The position numbers and the translations under genes are program-made. Of a stretch of DNA of 64,000 bases, positions 32,160-43,935 are shown piece by piece. Position 1 is the first letter of the stretch, and every line of letters starts with the position of its first letter. The notes beneath the pieces are model-generated. The model was not told where the DNA came from, made no database searches, and was given only the letters and a program-made list of their open reading frames with translations. The stretch is from Limonium bicolor (taxonomy: Eukaryota; Streptophyta; Magnoliopsida; Caryophyllales; Plumbaginaceae): the NCBI GenBank assembly GCA_023374045.1, contig CM041783.1:121831503-121895502 (forward strand), given 5' to 3'.

Positions 32160-33090
32160 GAGCTATTTTGAGTGATGGGGTGAGAGTTGGCTTGGTTCCA
32201 GTTTTTGCTATTGAGTGGGTGAGAGTGGGCTCGATCTCGGTTTTTGTGGTATCTTCTTTTCTGATTCGGGTTGCTTTAGAATTGTTGAAGGAGTGAGGTT
32301 TCTTGTCTTGTGCGTCATTACATGTCGTCTAGTTCAACAGAGGAAAGAAATGATAGATTTCTCTATATCCCGATTTAGTCTTTTTTATCGATAATGGGGG
32401 AAGAGGACGTAGGTTTCTCTACGTGCTGTCTTGAATCGATTGATTTAGTAGGCTTGTGATATCACGCAGGGCTGAGATCTAGCTCAATCCCTACTTTGGC
32501 TCTTCTTCTGGATGAGAGGGTGAGGGCTGGCTCGTTCCAATGTTGCTTTTGCTCTTGGGGTGAGGGCTGGCTCGATCCTGGCTTTGTTTTTTGCTCTATT
32601 TTTCAGGAAAAACAATCATCACGCCGCTTTGTTAGCTATGGGGTTAAGCGTTGACTCGTTCCCATTTTTGCTTCCCATACTTGGATACGGGGTGAGTGAT
32701 GGCTCGATCACGACTTCACTTTTTACTTATAGAATTCGGGGGTGAGAGTTGGCTCGATCTCGGCTTCGGGTTTTTCTTTTAAAATGTAGGGGGTGAGAGC
32801 TAGCTCGATCCCGCTTTTGGTTTTTACCTTTAGAATACAGGGGTTGAGAGCTGACTCGATCCCAGCTTTGCTTTTACCACTAGAATGCGGGGGTGAGAGC
32901 TGGCTTGATCCCGGCTTCTATTTTAACCTTTAAAAACATGGGGGGGGGGTGAGAGCAATCTCGATCCCGACATTAGTTTTCACCTTTAGAATGTGAAGCT
33001 GAGAGCTGGTTCGACATTGGCTTTGCTTTTTACCATTAGAATGTAGGAGTGAGAGCTGGCTCAATTCCGACTTCACTTTTATCCGTTTTT
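32160..33090. repeat. diverged minisatellite, about 50-55 bp period
   Basis: The consensus element GGGGTGAGAGCTGGCTCGAT plus CCCGGCTT and a T-rich tail with CTTTAGAATG recurs at about 32516, 32560, 32690, 32739, 32790, 32841, 32891, 32949, 33001 and 33049, with looser copies from about 32160. Copies differ at many positions, so the array is old. A run of 10 G lies at 32940-32949. Confidence 0.82.
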
Positions 33091-33601
33091 CAAGGAAAGC
33101 ACTCTTTTGCTCCGCTTATGTTGGCACTAGAGTAATCTTTTGATTTTGCATTTTTGAATGAAAAATGGTATGAGTCCCCTAAGAGCTATGACAAAAATGT
33201 CCATGGTAAAGCATATCCTAATCACGTCTAACATGGAGGTAGGTCTAGATGACGTTGTTTGTGTACTTGTCAGGGAACAATTTGATTATCAAAACGCTTG
33301 GAAAATATAAGGGTGAACTAGATGTGTCATTAGAATATACCTCGGTCTATCAAAGAAGAAAGCCTTATCACCACCTAAAAATTCTTCTCTATTTCATTTT
33401 AGCTTCATTTCAGCTGCATTTTTTGCCCTTTCTTGTTCACCACTGATCTTTTCCTTTCTTTTTTTTGCTTGATTGAATGCTTTAACCTAGGAGTTTTATA
33501 TGAATTACAGTAGAACTTCACAAAACACATCAATGTTTTTAGGATCGCAATGCTAGCGTAGGATCGAAGTGACCCCTAGGATCAGATCATGGTATTGGAT
33601 C

Positions 33602-33617
33602 GTAGGATCGATCCTAC
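33602..33617. repeat. perfect 16-bp palindrome in a GGATC-rich patch
   Basis: GTAGGATC followed by its exact reverse complement. GGATC words recur at about 33541, 33561, 33580 and 33597, so the patch 33540-33620 could form several alternative stems. Confidence 0.8.
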
Positions 33618-33904
33618 AAAAAGTGTGATAATATTGTTCAAAAATATACATATGTTATAAACAACTTCTATTTAAAGCATAAGATATAATTGAATAAGAT
33701 CATATAACATTACTGAATAAGACGTTATAAATTAGGACCACAACTATGACAATAGACTTACAAAATTGAAATATAGATAAGCAAACATTATGTACTCTCA
33801 TAATATTGCCCATAAGAAAAGACAAAATGAATTGAGATAGGTTAAACATAAATTAAATTTATAGACTTCATAATTTTTATGTGCATCTTTATTTCTTTCA
33901 TCAC

Positions 33905-36900
33905 TGAAATACCCCTAACTAATAAAACATGTATTAAACATCTAATCAAATAGTTAAGGCCTAAACATGCCTTAAAAATCAATTTAGAACAACAATGGTC
34001 ATCATAAAATAAGAATTACACCTTGTGACCATTTAGGACAAATATGTGCCCAAATGAAATTCTTAGGATCCAAATTTAATTCCTTAGTATTAAAACTCAT
34101 GAATGAACATAATAAAACCATTACCAAATAAAACCAAGCTCTAAACACGTTAAGACACAAAATGTACTTTAAAACTCCTTAAAGCACGTTTTTGTGAGAT
34201 TGTCCTTAAAATGAGTTTTGATTGGTTTTAGGGCCTTGATTACCCTTAAATGTACTAATGTGACATAATGTACCATATTAGAATGTCTAATTCAAAGTTT
34301 TCAAAAAAAAAATCAAAAATCTGTGGACTAATTTATGAATAGTACCCAAATAGTGCAAAATTAAGTCTTAATTGACTAAGTTGGTCAATGGTCAACATTG
34401 ACCCCCAAAATATCATCCTTGGAGGCAGCAATACAGATTTTTTACAGACTTATACAGCAATGGAAATATCTAAATAAGAGTCATCATTTACTATGCATTA
34501 AAGTAGTATAACTTACCTTATAAGCAAAATTTGACTTTCTCTTTCCTCTCACTCCACTCCAGCCGAGTTCCCAGCCATAAAACTCTCTCATTTCTCCATT
34601 TTTGAGCTTGGAGGCAGCCAACTTCAAAAACCAACTCACTTGGATTAAGGTAAACATTCAAAACATGTTATATGTCAGTCTCTTCATCTTTCCTTCCTCT
34701 TTCCATTAAGCTCACTTCCATCCACTTTCACCCACTCATCTAGCACGAGTTGGTGTTCAAAGGGAAGGTCCAATCTCAGCTGAAACTAAAAATAAAGGGG
34801 GAAGCAAGCTTAAGACATAATTAAGGTAAAAATGTGCTTTAAGCACCTAATTCTTTCTCTACTTCAATTCTGGTTTGAAACCTTAGTTTCCTTAGCTTAT
34901 TTTCTTATCCTTTTGATGTTGATTCAGTTGGTATATCAATAGCTTCAAGGAGTAGCCAAATCCATGCCAAGAACTCCATTTTTGGCATTTTCAACAAGGT
35001 AAAACCTAGCCATCTTCTAATCTGAATACTTGTGTTTTCATACCTTAGTTTAAAGAGTTTTGACACTCTTGTTATTCTAGAAAATAGGGTCGAGAACAGC
35101 TTGGGAAAGCCTTAAGATTTTGATGTAAAATTGTTTAATGGCTTATGACTACTCTTATGGTTAGTTCAAGTTTGGAACCTAACCATATCATTATCTTGCT
35201 ATTAGATCACATTTAAGGAGCAGTTGAAATTCCTTCTAAAGTACTGTGGCCAAACAAGGCTTGCCTTGGCTAAATCAAGGTGTAAAATGGTCAAATTTGA
35301 CCCTAAGTTGACAAGGAAAATGAGTTAGTAAATTATTTAGGTGATTCAATAACATAATTGTCAAATTTAAGACATTATGTGGAAGATTGGTAATTATTAG
35401 AAAATTAGTGTAAGGCTGAGAATTTACAACATTTTTGAAGATATTAAAGTGTAATTTTATGTTTCAATTCAACATTGTAATAAGGCCATGTCATTAGGCC
35501 ATTTTATTAAGTTATTTAATGTATTATTTACATTTAATTAATTATTAAATTTATTATAAAATTTGGGGCCAAAAATGTAATAAATAAAATTTAGAGGGTT
35601 GTAGGTGAATAAGCTGAAAACTAGGTGTTAAAAGGAGTTTAAATAAAAATTATAAGATTTATAAAGTTTAGGGTTAAATTGTAATTTCTGGAAAATATGG
35701 GGTAGAAACCGTGAATACTGGGAAATACTGGTCAGCAGGAGTATTAAGAAGGACAACCTTGACCATAGGGTAGGTGTTAACCAAATTAGGTAAGTTAAAT
35801 GATTTATTTATGACTTTATATTAAGTTATGTATTAAATTGAAAAATTACATAACATTTGGGGTGGAAATGTAATTACTGAAAATTTTGGGTTAAAATGGT
35901 TAATATAAACAATTTATAACCCATTGGTGAAGTTTGGTGATTTTTGAAATATTATAAGAGGTTTAAATAAGAAAATGGTATAAATATAGTTTATATGACA
36001 TTATAAAGTATATATTATAAATATGGTCAATATGTAAATAAGAAATATTGTTGGGCAGAAAAATGAAGTAGAACAGACCCTAGGGTCTGTTCGGTTATTC
36101 TGAGTATATATAACCTTAGGTATACTTATTAAAAAGTAAATGTATATTATACGGTTATATAACATTGTATAAAATGTGTGGTCAAATGGTAATAATAGAA
36201 AGTATAAGGGATGGAAAATAATTTAGAACAACCATAGGGTCTGTTCAGCAATTTGAAATATTTAAACTATGGTTTAAACTTATTATAAGGTTTAAAATGT
36301 TATAATATATATATATATATATATAATATATATAACATAGTATAAATTACGGGACGATATTGTAATAAATAAAAAAAAGATGTGGAAGCTAATGAAATTA
36401 GATTATATAAATTGTGCCTTTTCAAAATTATTATAGTTTTAATAAAACTATAGGTTATAAGTTATAATGAGATAAAATATTAATTATATGAAAAAAGGAT
36501 ATAATTGTAACATTATAAAAATGTTATGTGGTCAAAATGAAATTATGGGAACTATAGTGCTATTGTACAATTATAAGTATTTGGAGATGAATTTTAGACT
36601 ATGGTCTACAATGTCATAAATGTGGTACTATTATATAGTATTAATGTGATTTTAATGGAACTAATATAAGTAAGGATATTCACATGAATAATGTGACAAG
36701 TAATAAATAAATAGGAATTATACACTAAAGGGGTATTAAATAAACCTTAGGAATTCATACTATAATATACTTGTTACATATATTTAGGATAAGAATCTTA
36801 ATATAAGTTTGTATTATATAATACATGAAACATATATTTATACGTATATATATATACAATGCGTGAACAATATATATATAACTAGGTATAAGTATGGTTA

Positions 36901-37278
36901 TCAACCATATACTAATAAATGGTGAATGATACAACAGATAGTTATAAACTAAAGTCATTAAGTTTTGAATTTAAATGTAACTTGTTACAAGGTTAATGGA
37001 TTATGTAATACAATGTATAATAATTAAATGTGGAATAATAATACCATATGGTTTATTATCACATGTATACATGCAACTACATGTTATATAGTTATATACA
37101 TATATGAATGTGGTTTAAATGTACAAGTAAAATAACATGAATATATACAAATATATGTATCCACATATGTATATAATATTATGGAGTATATTGTAATAAA
37201 TCCTAACAATTGGAAATACTACGAGCTATGACGTTTATAAAGCAACCGATATAACCTGTTAAAATCCGGGGATGAACT
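33905..37278 (+). repeat. LTR-like sequence of the chromovirus family, plus orientation, AT-rich
   Basis: Starts TGAAATACCCC at 33905, the 5' terminus of the solo LTR family. About 650 bp in, a CT-rich leader begins (CTTTCTCTTTCCTCTCACTCC, about 34535-34560), at the same distance as in the solo LTRs, with donor-like AAG/GTAAAA words at about 34650, 34825 and 35000. The rest is AT-rich without coding capacity and contains a (TA)n tract near 36303-36340. No clean GGGGTGTTACA end is visible; the right border is placed where the opposite-orientation TGTAACACCCC begins and is uncertain. Confidence 0.55.
36303..36340. repeat. TA microsatellite
   Basis: Uninterrupted ATATATAT tract followed by a second short TA run. 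Confidence 0.85.
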
Positions 37279-38427
37279 GTAACACCCCATCCAAAGCCAA
37301 TCGTGGTTATCGCAAAACTGATCACTTAATCGAATACGGCGCAGCGGAAATAATAAACACCTGGACCTTGCCACGGTCTGATCGTTAGAATATACCGCCT
37401 TACATTTACAACACTTATCCAAAATACATAACCAACCAAAACATCACCATCCATAATACCGACAACCAACCGAGTACAAGTAACTAAGTCATAACCACAA
37501 CCTTACATCAGTTTAAATTTAAACAGTCGGGTGCACAGGCGCAACCCGAACCCAAAATAAACATCCCATCCTAAGTCTAACCGCTCCTACTCTCGTAGTG
37601 CGCCTCATGGGTCTCTTACCTGCAAGTGTAAAAACAGCCCCCAAAGGGGGTCAGCACGAATGCTGGTACACCTCTCATGGCCCCCAAGCTAACGGGCTAC
37701 GACGACTAATTGTCGATAGCATGGAAATGATTACATACACAAACATGGTATGAAGTGCCATAACAATAACCACAAATGAACACAATAGTTCACAAACAAT
37801 GAACAGCTCAAGCGTTCCCTTATCAGGTGGGTTAGTAACCCCCTCCTTAGTCCTCATTTCCTTATCTCAGTTCCTTACCTTACCTTAATCTTAATATCAA
37901 CTTATTCTCAGTATACAAACCGTTCCTGGAAGGGAATGGTTGTAGCTTAATTCAAACCTGGGATTTAGGTGATCCCACCGCACCATCTTAATGCCACCTA
38001 CCCTGGACGGGAGTCCAGCGCAGCTGCCGGCAACCGGCCCTAGGCTACAAGTCCGAAGACAAGTCCTTAAGCGGAGGGCGGATCTGATTCAGATACCGTC
38101 CCCCTTTCCTTAGCATGCATGAGAGATCGGTCCCGGGTCCTCACTCAAGTTCCAGTTAGTAGAAATCTTAATCACCATGTGCTAGCTAAGCCTTAACGGG
38201 CATTAACCAACAACCACCAAACTTAACTCTTATTCTTAACTCAGTAAGTACTAAACTTGGTTAGTAACAATCTCAAGTCTCGCGGGTTAGTGTAAAGATA
38301 ACACATACACAACGAGAAAATATAACCGGTTGCATGCTTTATCTTGTTTTAGTCATAGCAATTAAACAGATAGCACACAAGCCGAGGGACACCTCGTTAG
38401 CAAGCAGGTCACAAGAAAGATTGTACC
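37279..38427 (-). repeat. LTR fragment of the chromovirus family, minus orientation, cut by the Ogre element
   Basis: Begins around 37280 with TGTAACACCCC and shares the family's landmarks in order: GGCGCAGCGGAAAT, CGGTCTGAT, CCCCCAAAGGGGGTC, a GGC-rich block near 38010 and ATCTTGTTTTAG...GCACACAAGCCGAGG near 38340-38390. At 38428 it stops abruptly at the terminus of the Ogre-like element. The remainder should resume beyond the right edge of the window. Confidence 0.75.
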
Positions 38428-40329
38428 TGTGGAGGGTGATTTTTCGGTATGAGGGGGTCTATAAATATGGTCTGACTGAAAAGCCTAGATCCTAAAAATT
38501 TGCCATTCTGTGGAGGGTGAAAACCCGTTATTCTGGCATCCCTCAAATACCTACTAAATCGTCCGTCTTTCCCAGAAAGCATAAGGGGAGTACAAGTGTG
38601 CACTACACCCGCTCTCGATGGGCTCCACGCGGACTTATGCCTCTATAAGGCGGAGTTGACTAGAGTCGCCACCTAGTTTGACCTAAGGAACTAGGAAGGG
38701 AGACGAAGGGTTCTAAGAACCGTTAATTGACTCTGTGATTTGCATATGGATTGGACTTATCTGGTCATACCAAAGATTCTGTGTGGGTTCGCACTGGGTT
38801 ACACCCCTTAGAAGTGGCAACGACCACGACTTCGGATTGGTGCCCGAGGAAACCTCGGTCTCCAATTGTCGGGATTGCCTTCTTTCAAAACCTTACTAGA
38901 GAGATTCAGTTAAAGCCAAAGGATAAGATCGGATGAGGAGTGAGGAAGATTCCGAAGAGTTGAAGAATAGGCTGGTCTTGGAGTTGGTCTGGTTGAAGTG
39001 CTTTGAGAGGTTTTAATTGTTCTGAGAGATTTAAGGTCGTTTCAGGCCTTCACAGGATTAAGAGGATGATGGGAGTTTTGAGTAGTAAAAGGGCATTTTG
39101 GTCATTTTTGGTGGAGTCAAAGGGGTATTTGGACCATTGGGCTGATTTGAGGTTTTTTTTTTGTGTTTGCGAAGTTCGGATTTTGAAATGGTTGGGTTCT
39201 TGAGGTGTTTTGGGAAGTTGAATGTGTTGAGGTGCAATTCGGGTTTTAAGGATGGTTGGGTGTGGAAGAGGATATTTGGTTTGAAGGTATTCGGGTTTTG
39301 AAGATGTTTCAGGTTTCTGGGAGCCTTCAGGAATTGGAGGTCCTATGTGACTTAGAGTTGGTTCAGAGGAGGATTGAGAAGTGTTTATGGGTCCTAGAGC
39401 TCTAATGGAAATGTTGGATTGGTTTATTCAGAATTGTCTCTCTTAAAGTTTTTAAAACCAAAAAATCATTTTTTGTTGTAAAAAGGGCGGATAATCCCGA
39501 GGGATTACCCTATGTACCCCCTCGAACATGACACTTAATTGATGGTAAGTGCCAAGGCTCGAAAGATGGGGCAATGAATTTATGTCGAAAAATAGGATTT
39601 AGAGAGAAGTATCATGAGTGGGATACTCTCGGTCAAACCCTAATAACGTCTCTAACTCCCGGGTTTTAAAACATTAAAAACCGAAAACATTGAAATCGAG
39701 CGGAAGGGAGTTAGACGATTCTAAAATCCCGGCTGCAACTAGGAAGGTCGTTACTTCCCTAGCACCCCGCCTTGTAAAAATCTAGGCTGCAATTAGGGGA
39801 GGTTTGTCACCCTAATGCCCTGCCTAAAGAGATCCAGACTGCGACAAGGGAGGTTATGACCCCAGTGCCCCGCCTCGGACTTTTATTTTTGGGAAGGGAG
39901 ACAAGCGATGTTCTAACCGTGGAGGAAATGTTTTGAAGGGGTTAGACATTCCTTGCTCCCCGAAAACAACTAATTTGAATTAAAAAACTGAATTGGAAAT
40001 TTTTGAAGTTGTTCGGAATTCTCGACAAAGAAACACTGATTTTGGGAAATGTTTTTAGGAGAAAACTTTCTGTATATGTGAGAAGAACTTTCTGTATAGA
40101 GAAGAGTTTTCTGTGATGTGAGAAGAGTTTTTCCTTTTTAAATTCCACAAAATGTTTTCTTTGAAAAACTTGATGAGACTTGAGTAAAATGATGGTTTGA
40201 AATTCTTTTTTTGGTTTTTGGGGATTCTGAAAGGATTTTACAAGTTGAAAGTGAGTCGAAAGGAATCGGGTTTGGAAAATGTGTAGGAATGGATTTGATT
40301 TGGTTTGACTTGTATTGGAAGAAGAGACG

Positions 40330-40560
40330 GGTCAACGTTCGGGTTTGGTCAATGATTGGGTCAAGGTTTTTTGGTCAAGGTCATGGTTTTCTGGTCAAGG
40401 TCAACATTCGGGTCAAAGTTAGACCGGGTCAAAGTGAGGTTGGTCAAGGTTCGATCAGGTCAAAGTTTGGGTCAAAGGTCAGTTTTCAGGTCAAAGGTCA
40501 ACCTTCGGGTCGAAGGTCAGTTTTCAGGTCAAGGGTCAACCTTCGGGTCAAGGTTTGACT
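40330..40560 (-). repeat. dense TTGAC (W-box core) cluster in the Ogre LTR
   Basis: At least 15 TTGAC words on the minus strand (GTCAA on the plus) in about 230 bp, in imperfect GGTCAAGGTCAAC-type repeats. TTGACC/T is the WRKY binding core; whether it acts as such here is inference. The identical cluster is in the other LTR at about 60749-60981. It lies well downstream of the TATA box, in transcribed LTR sequence. Confidence 0.8.
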
Positions 40561-40604
40561 CTTATGGGTTTAACTTGATTTTTGTGGACTTAGGCTTTGT
40601 GGAC

Positions 40605-41300
40605 TTGGGCCTTGTTTGAGACATGGGTCTTTTATGGTTTTGGGCTTTCTTGTGGACTTTTGAGTCTTTTGAGGTCTTGGGCCGGATTTGGTGGAGTTGG
40701 GCCGAGTTTGGTGAGATTGAGTCGGGTTATGAGAGATCGGGCCGGGTTGCGAGATGGGCTGGGTTGTGAGATGGGTCGGGTTACGAGATGGGCCCGGGTT
40801 TGGAGGTATTGGGTTTGACCGGGTATTGGACCGAGATCGGACTTGGGCCAAGATCAGACATGGGCCGAGGTTAGACATGGCCTTGGACCGGGATGTGGAT
40901 GTGGGCCGAGAGGGGTCGTTGGGCTGAGATGGTTTTGGGCCGAAGTTTGAACTTGGACCGAGATGGGGGGGCTGGGGCCGAGGTTTGGTTTGTGGGGTTG
41001 AGCTGTTTTGTGGGCTTTTGGGCCAGGCTAAGCATTCGGGCCGAATTTGAGTGAGTTTGGCAAGTGGGCAGAAGGGGGTTTTGGATACTCAACTTAGGCC
41101 AAGGTGGATATGGGCCGGGTCAAGGCAATTGGGCCGGATATAGTGGAGTTGGGCCATGAGTTGGGTGGACTTTGGGTTTCGGGCTTGGGCATCGGGTTTG
41201 GGGCTTTGGGCTTCGGGTCGTGAGCTTCTTTGGACTTGGGTCGTGGGTTTCTTGGGTGTGGGCCATGGGCTTTTTGGGTTTGGGCCGGAGCAAAGCAATT
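40605..41300 (-). repeat. TGGGCC-rich tract in the Ogre LTR
   Basis: More than a dozen GGGCC/TGGGC words within 700 bp of imperfect repeats, on a strongly G/T-biased plus strand. TGGGCC is the plant site II (TCP-type) core. Repeated at about 61025-61720 in the other LTR. Confidence 0.75.
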
Positions 41301-42887
41301 AGGCCAATTTGAAGAAATCAGAAAAGGTTTTGAAAAGTTTAATCAAAGAATAAAAATGAGTGGTGAAAAATAAGAGAGACAATTAGGGGCTTGGTTTAAG
41401 CTTTGGAGTTTTCGGAAGGAATGATGGATCAACTAGGATGAAATCTGCGAATGCCTTTATTATTACAAGATTATTAATAAAGTGTGGTTTGGGTTTAGGG
41501 GTCACCCTTTGCTAGGTGGGACCATGGCTCACCATTGGCAAGGGTTCACCCTCTATCCTAAGGTTAGGTCCTAAAGGTCTAATAACTAAGGCTTAGTAAG
41601 TAGATTAATATATACAAGGATTTAAACAGAAAACTATAAACATGTACAAATAAAAGGGGTAGAACATGTACAAATAAAGCGCAGGCCAGGAACATGGATC
41701 AAAACAGAAAATTATAAGTGAGCAGAAAGCTGTGAACAAAACATGTACATGAATAGCCGGTAAGCAAAATGATTTGAAACTTGAATACAGAGAAAGTCGT
41801 TGGTCATTTAAACAAAGCAGACAGAGAAGAGACGAAACAATTAGATCAGTTTTTAATTCCTTCCTGTCTAAAGTTCCTTAAAGCAATATTGAGTTGTCTG
41901 TGAGCCTAGTAAATTATGTGAAAAAAAACGAGCTGAGCAGTTCGAATTTAAGTCAGACTTCCAGTAAGGTTAACAAACATGCTTCCAAACAGTGCAGAGA
42001 AAATATCTCAAACCAACTGCATACAGACACAGCAGAACCCTAGCTTTTAATGAAACAACCGAAATGAACTCCGGAACATTTTTTTTCGCCTTTGATACAC
42101 TGGTCTGCTAACCAATTTGCTAAAGGAAACAGAAGGTGTAACAGATTCAAAATTGCCATTACATACCGATGGAACAAGTATCAGCAGTTTAAACGAAACA
42201 TACCAAGCATTTTCAGAGGCAAGACAAACATTTCAAACTAGGCATAAGCATCAAGAAATGGGCATGAGGCATGCAATGTTGTACTGGTGAGCTCAATCAG
42301 ATAACAAGGGTAGAGTTTAGTACCGGGAAGGAGCATAGAAATCTCCTGCAAACAACACAATAAACTCACAGCAAACAACGAAGAAGATCAGATATACAAC
42401 AGTTTATTAATTCCAAAAGTATGGAGCAAGTAGGCAGGGCCTGGTAAGTGATATAATTAGACAGAGACCGGTTTATCTCATGTCTGCTACGGATCCCACC
42501 AAAACGTCTGATGGACGAAGAAGAACCCTGCTGAGTCAGTTTTACAAACCAGGGGCACGATATGCACTGAATACGAGCAGCTTCATGAAGTTGGCAACAG
42601 ATGGGTTAATGGGTAAACAAAATCAGATAGTAGTTCCTGTTTAAATAAGCCCCAGAAGCAAACAACAGTTTAACCACTAAGAACTCGGGTAACCGACAGG
42701 GAGTAGGGTATTTGGACTGGAGATGACCAGTTTCACCAAGTTACAAAGCACGATGGGAAGTGTAAACTCAACAGGTATCCTAGTCTGTTTTTGACCGGAT
42801 ATGAGCACGATGAATATCCCAAGCAGACGAGAAATATAGTATGAACGCAAAAATCAGAGAGGAACTAATATCCCAAAATTTCGTCCT

Positions 42888-42908
42888 GTCCGCGGACTTC
42901 AAGGTCCG
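42888..42908. repeat. GTCCGCGGAC palindrome with CGGAC/GTCCG stem
   Basis: A 10-bp perfect palindrome at 42888-42897 overlapping a second stem, CGGAC 42893-42897 with GTCCG 42904-42908. Resembles single units of the CCGGAC hairpin arrays in the other LTR families. Also in the right LTR near 63292-63312. Confidence 0.6.
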
Positions 42909-43274
42909 TACCAGGTCTTTGGTTCAAAATGTAAGTGCGAGGGGAAACGTAAGGACCAGCATTCAGAATCGGCACCGGAAGAAACTGTGTCAGTTCACAT
43001 TAGTCGAAAGGCAAGAACACGACGGTAAATGAAATTAAAAGGTTGTAAGACATCCTTTGGAACCAGAAACATGCAAAACCAGCGTTTGCAGTTCTAGTTC
43101 TAGGATTTTAGCAAAACCGAAAGATAGCGCAAACATGCACATGAACCGAAATAAACAACAGGAAGGGAAAGATAGGGGAGAAAATTTGAAGAACAAAACT
43201 AATGAAGAAGACGATAATATACAGAAGAGGAGACGAAGCAAAGCGAGAACGAACGGCATGGCGAAATCGGTACT

Positions 43275-43280
43275 ACTTAC
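43275..43280 (-). promoter_or_regulatory. candidate 5' splice site in the Ogre LTR leader
   Basis: Minus-strand GTAAGT, about 300 bases downstream of the TATA box and just after a protein-like, pyrimidine-biased leader. Conserved in the right LTR. Suggests a possible leader intron; no acceptor was established. Confidence 0.35.
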
Positions 43281-43573
43281 TCTTCTGGTGGTCGAGGGAG
43301 ATCAGCGGGAGTTTCGGGTTGGCAAGAAGATAGGGGCTGCGGGTTTTCAGGTGGATTACGATGGAGGTGGTGATCGAAGGTCGGTGTCGGGGGATTTTTT
43401 TGGGCTGAGTGGTGATGGTGAATTTCCGGCGAACTTCTCGGGCGCAAACCAGGTCGAGAGAAAGAAGGCTCAGGTTTTTTGTTTTTGATTTTGAAAACTG
43501 CCAGGAAGAGAATGTTCTAAAACAGGAGGTTGTCGGCTTGTAATAGAATAATATGCACAGTAGGGTTTGATGT

Positions 43574-43582
43574 CTTTTTATA
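43574..43582 (-). promoter_or_regulatory. TATA box of the Ogre 3' LTR
   Basis: Minus-strand TATAAAAAG about 960 bases from the LTR start; a transcription start would be expected about 30 bases further left. The corresponding box in the 5' LTR is at 63969-63977. Confidence 0.65.
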
Positions 43583-43721
43583 ATATGGGGTATAGAACAG
43601 ATGTCTTGCTAGGGTTCATTTTGAGACATGGGCTTACCTGTTGTCTTCAATTCGGGCTAACCAAAGGACAGGCCCAACGAGGGCTTAAAAAAAGAACAGC
43701 AAAAGACAGGCGAGTTGGCAT

Positions 43722-43795
43722 TTGCCCAGACTCGAACTCGGGATCTCTGGATAGTCCCTCCCGTACCTTGTCCAGCTAAGCTGCGATGCGATTCG
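43722..43795 (-). other. tRNA-like segment 1 in the Ogre LTR U3
   Basis: On the minus strand an A-box-like TTAGCTGGACAAGG (43785-43767 region) is followed about 35 bases later by a B-box-like GAGTTCGAGTCT (43739-43728). Stems are degenerate, so not a working tRNA gene. Confidence 0.5.
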
Positions 43796-43865
43796 ATACA
43801 TAACAGGACTAACAAGAGTAAAAGCTCTTACGTCAGCTAAAAACGGAAAAAAAAGACCACCGTCC

Positions 43866-43935
43866 CTTGCCAAGGATCGAACCCGCAACCTACGAGTTGC
43901 GTGGCGAGCGTCTTAACCGGTTACACTGGATTGAA
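43866..43935 (-). other. tRNA-like segment 2 in the Ogre LTR U3
   Basis: Minus-strand A-box-like TAACCGGTTAAG (43923-43912) and an exact B-box-type GGTTCGATCC (43883-43874) at tRNA spacing. The acceptor and T stems do not pair well, so a degenerate tRNA-derived sequence rather than a functional gene. Confidence 0.55.

Larger units (their letters stand above)
31241..33904. other. unassigned sequence carrying a diverged minisatellite
   Basis: Continuation of the block ending at 29157 once the solo LTR is removed. No coding domain recognised. Holds the GGGTGAGAGCTGGCTCGATC array (about 32160-33090) and a GGATC-rich palindromic patch (33540-33620). Nothing else seen. Confidence 0.5.

Noticed and set aside
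40211..41300. Arg/Val- and Pro/Asn-rich frames in the Ogre LTRs
   Set aside because: Low-complexity translations of the TTGAC and TGGGCC repeat tracts, duplicated only because both LTRs carry them.
43057..43488. 143-codon plus-strand frame in the Ogre LTR
   Set aside because: Antisense to the probable transcribed leader, and its right-LTR counterpart is frame-shifted.
43722..43935. Functional tRNA genes
   Set aside because: A- and B-box words are present but acceptor and T stems do not pair, so only tRNA-like.
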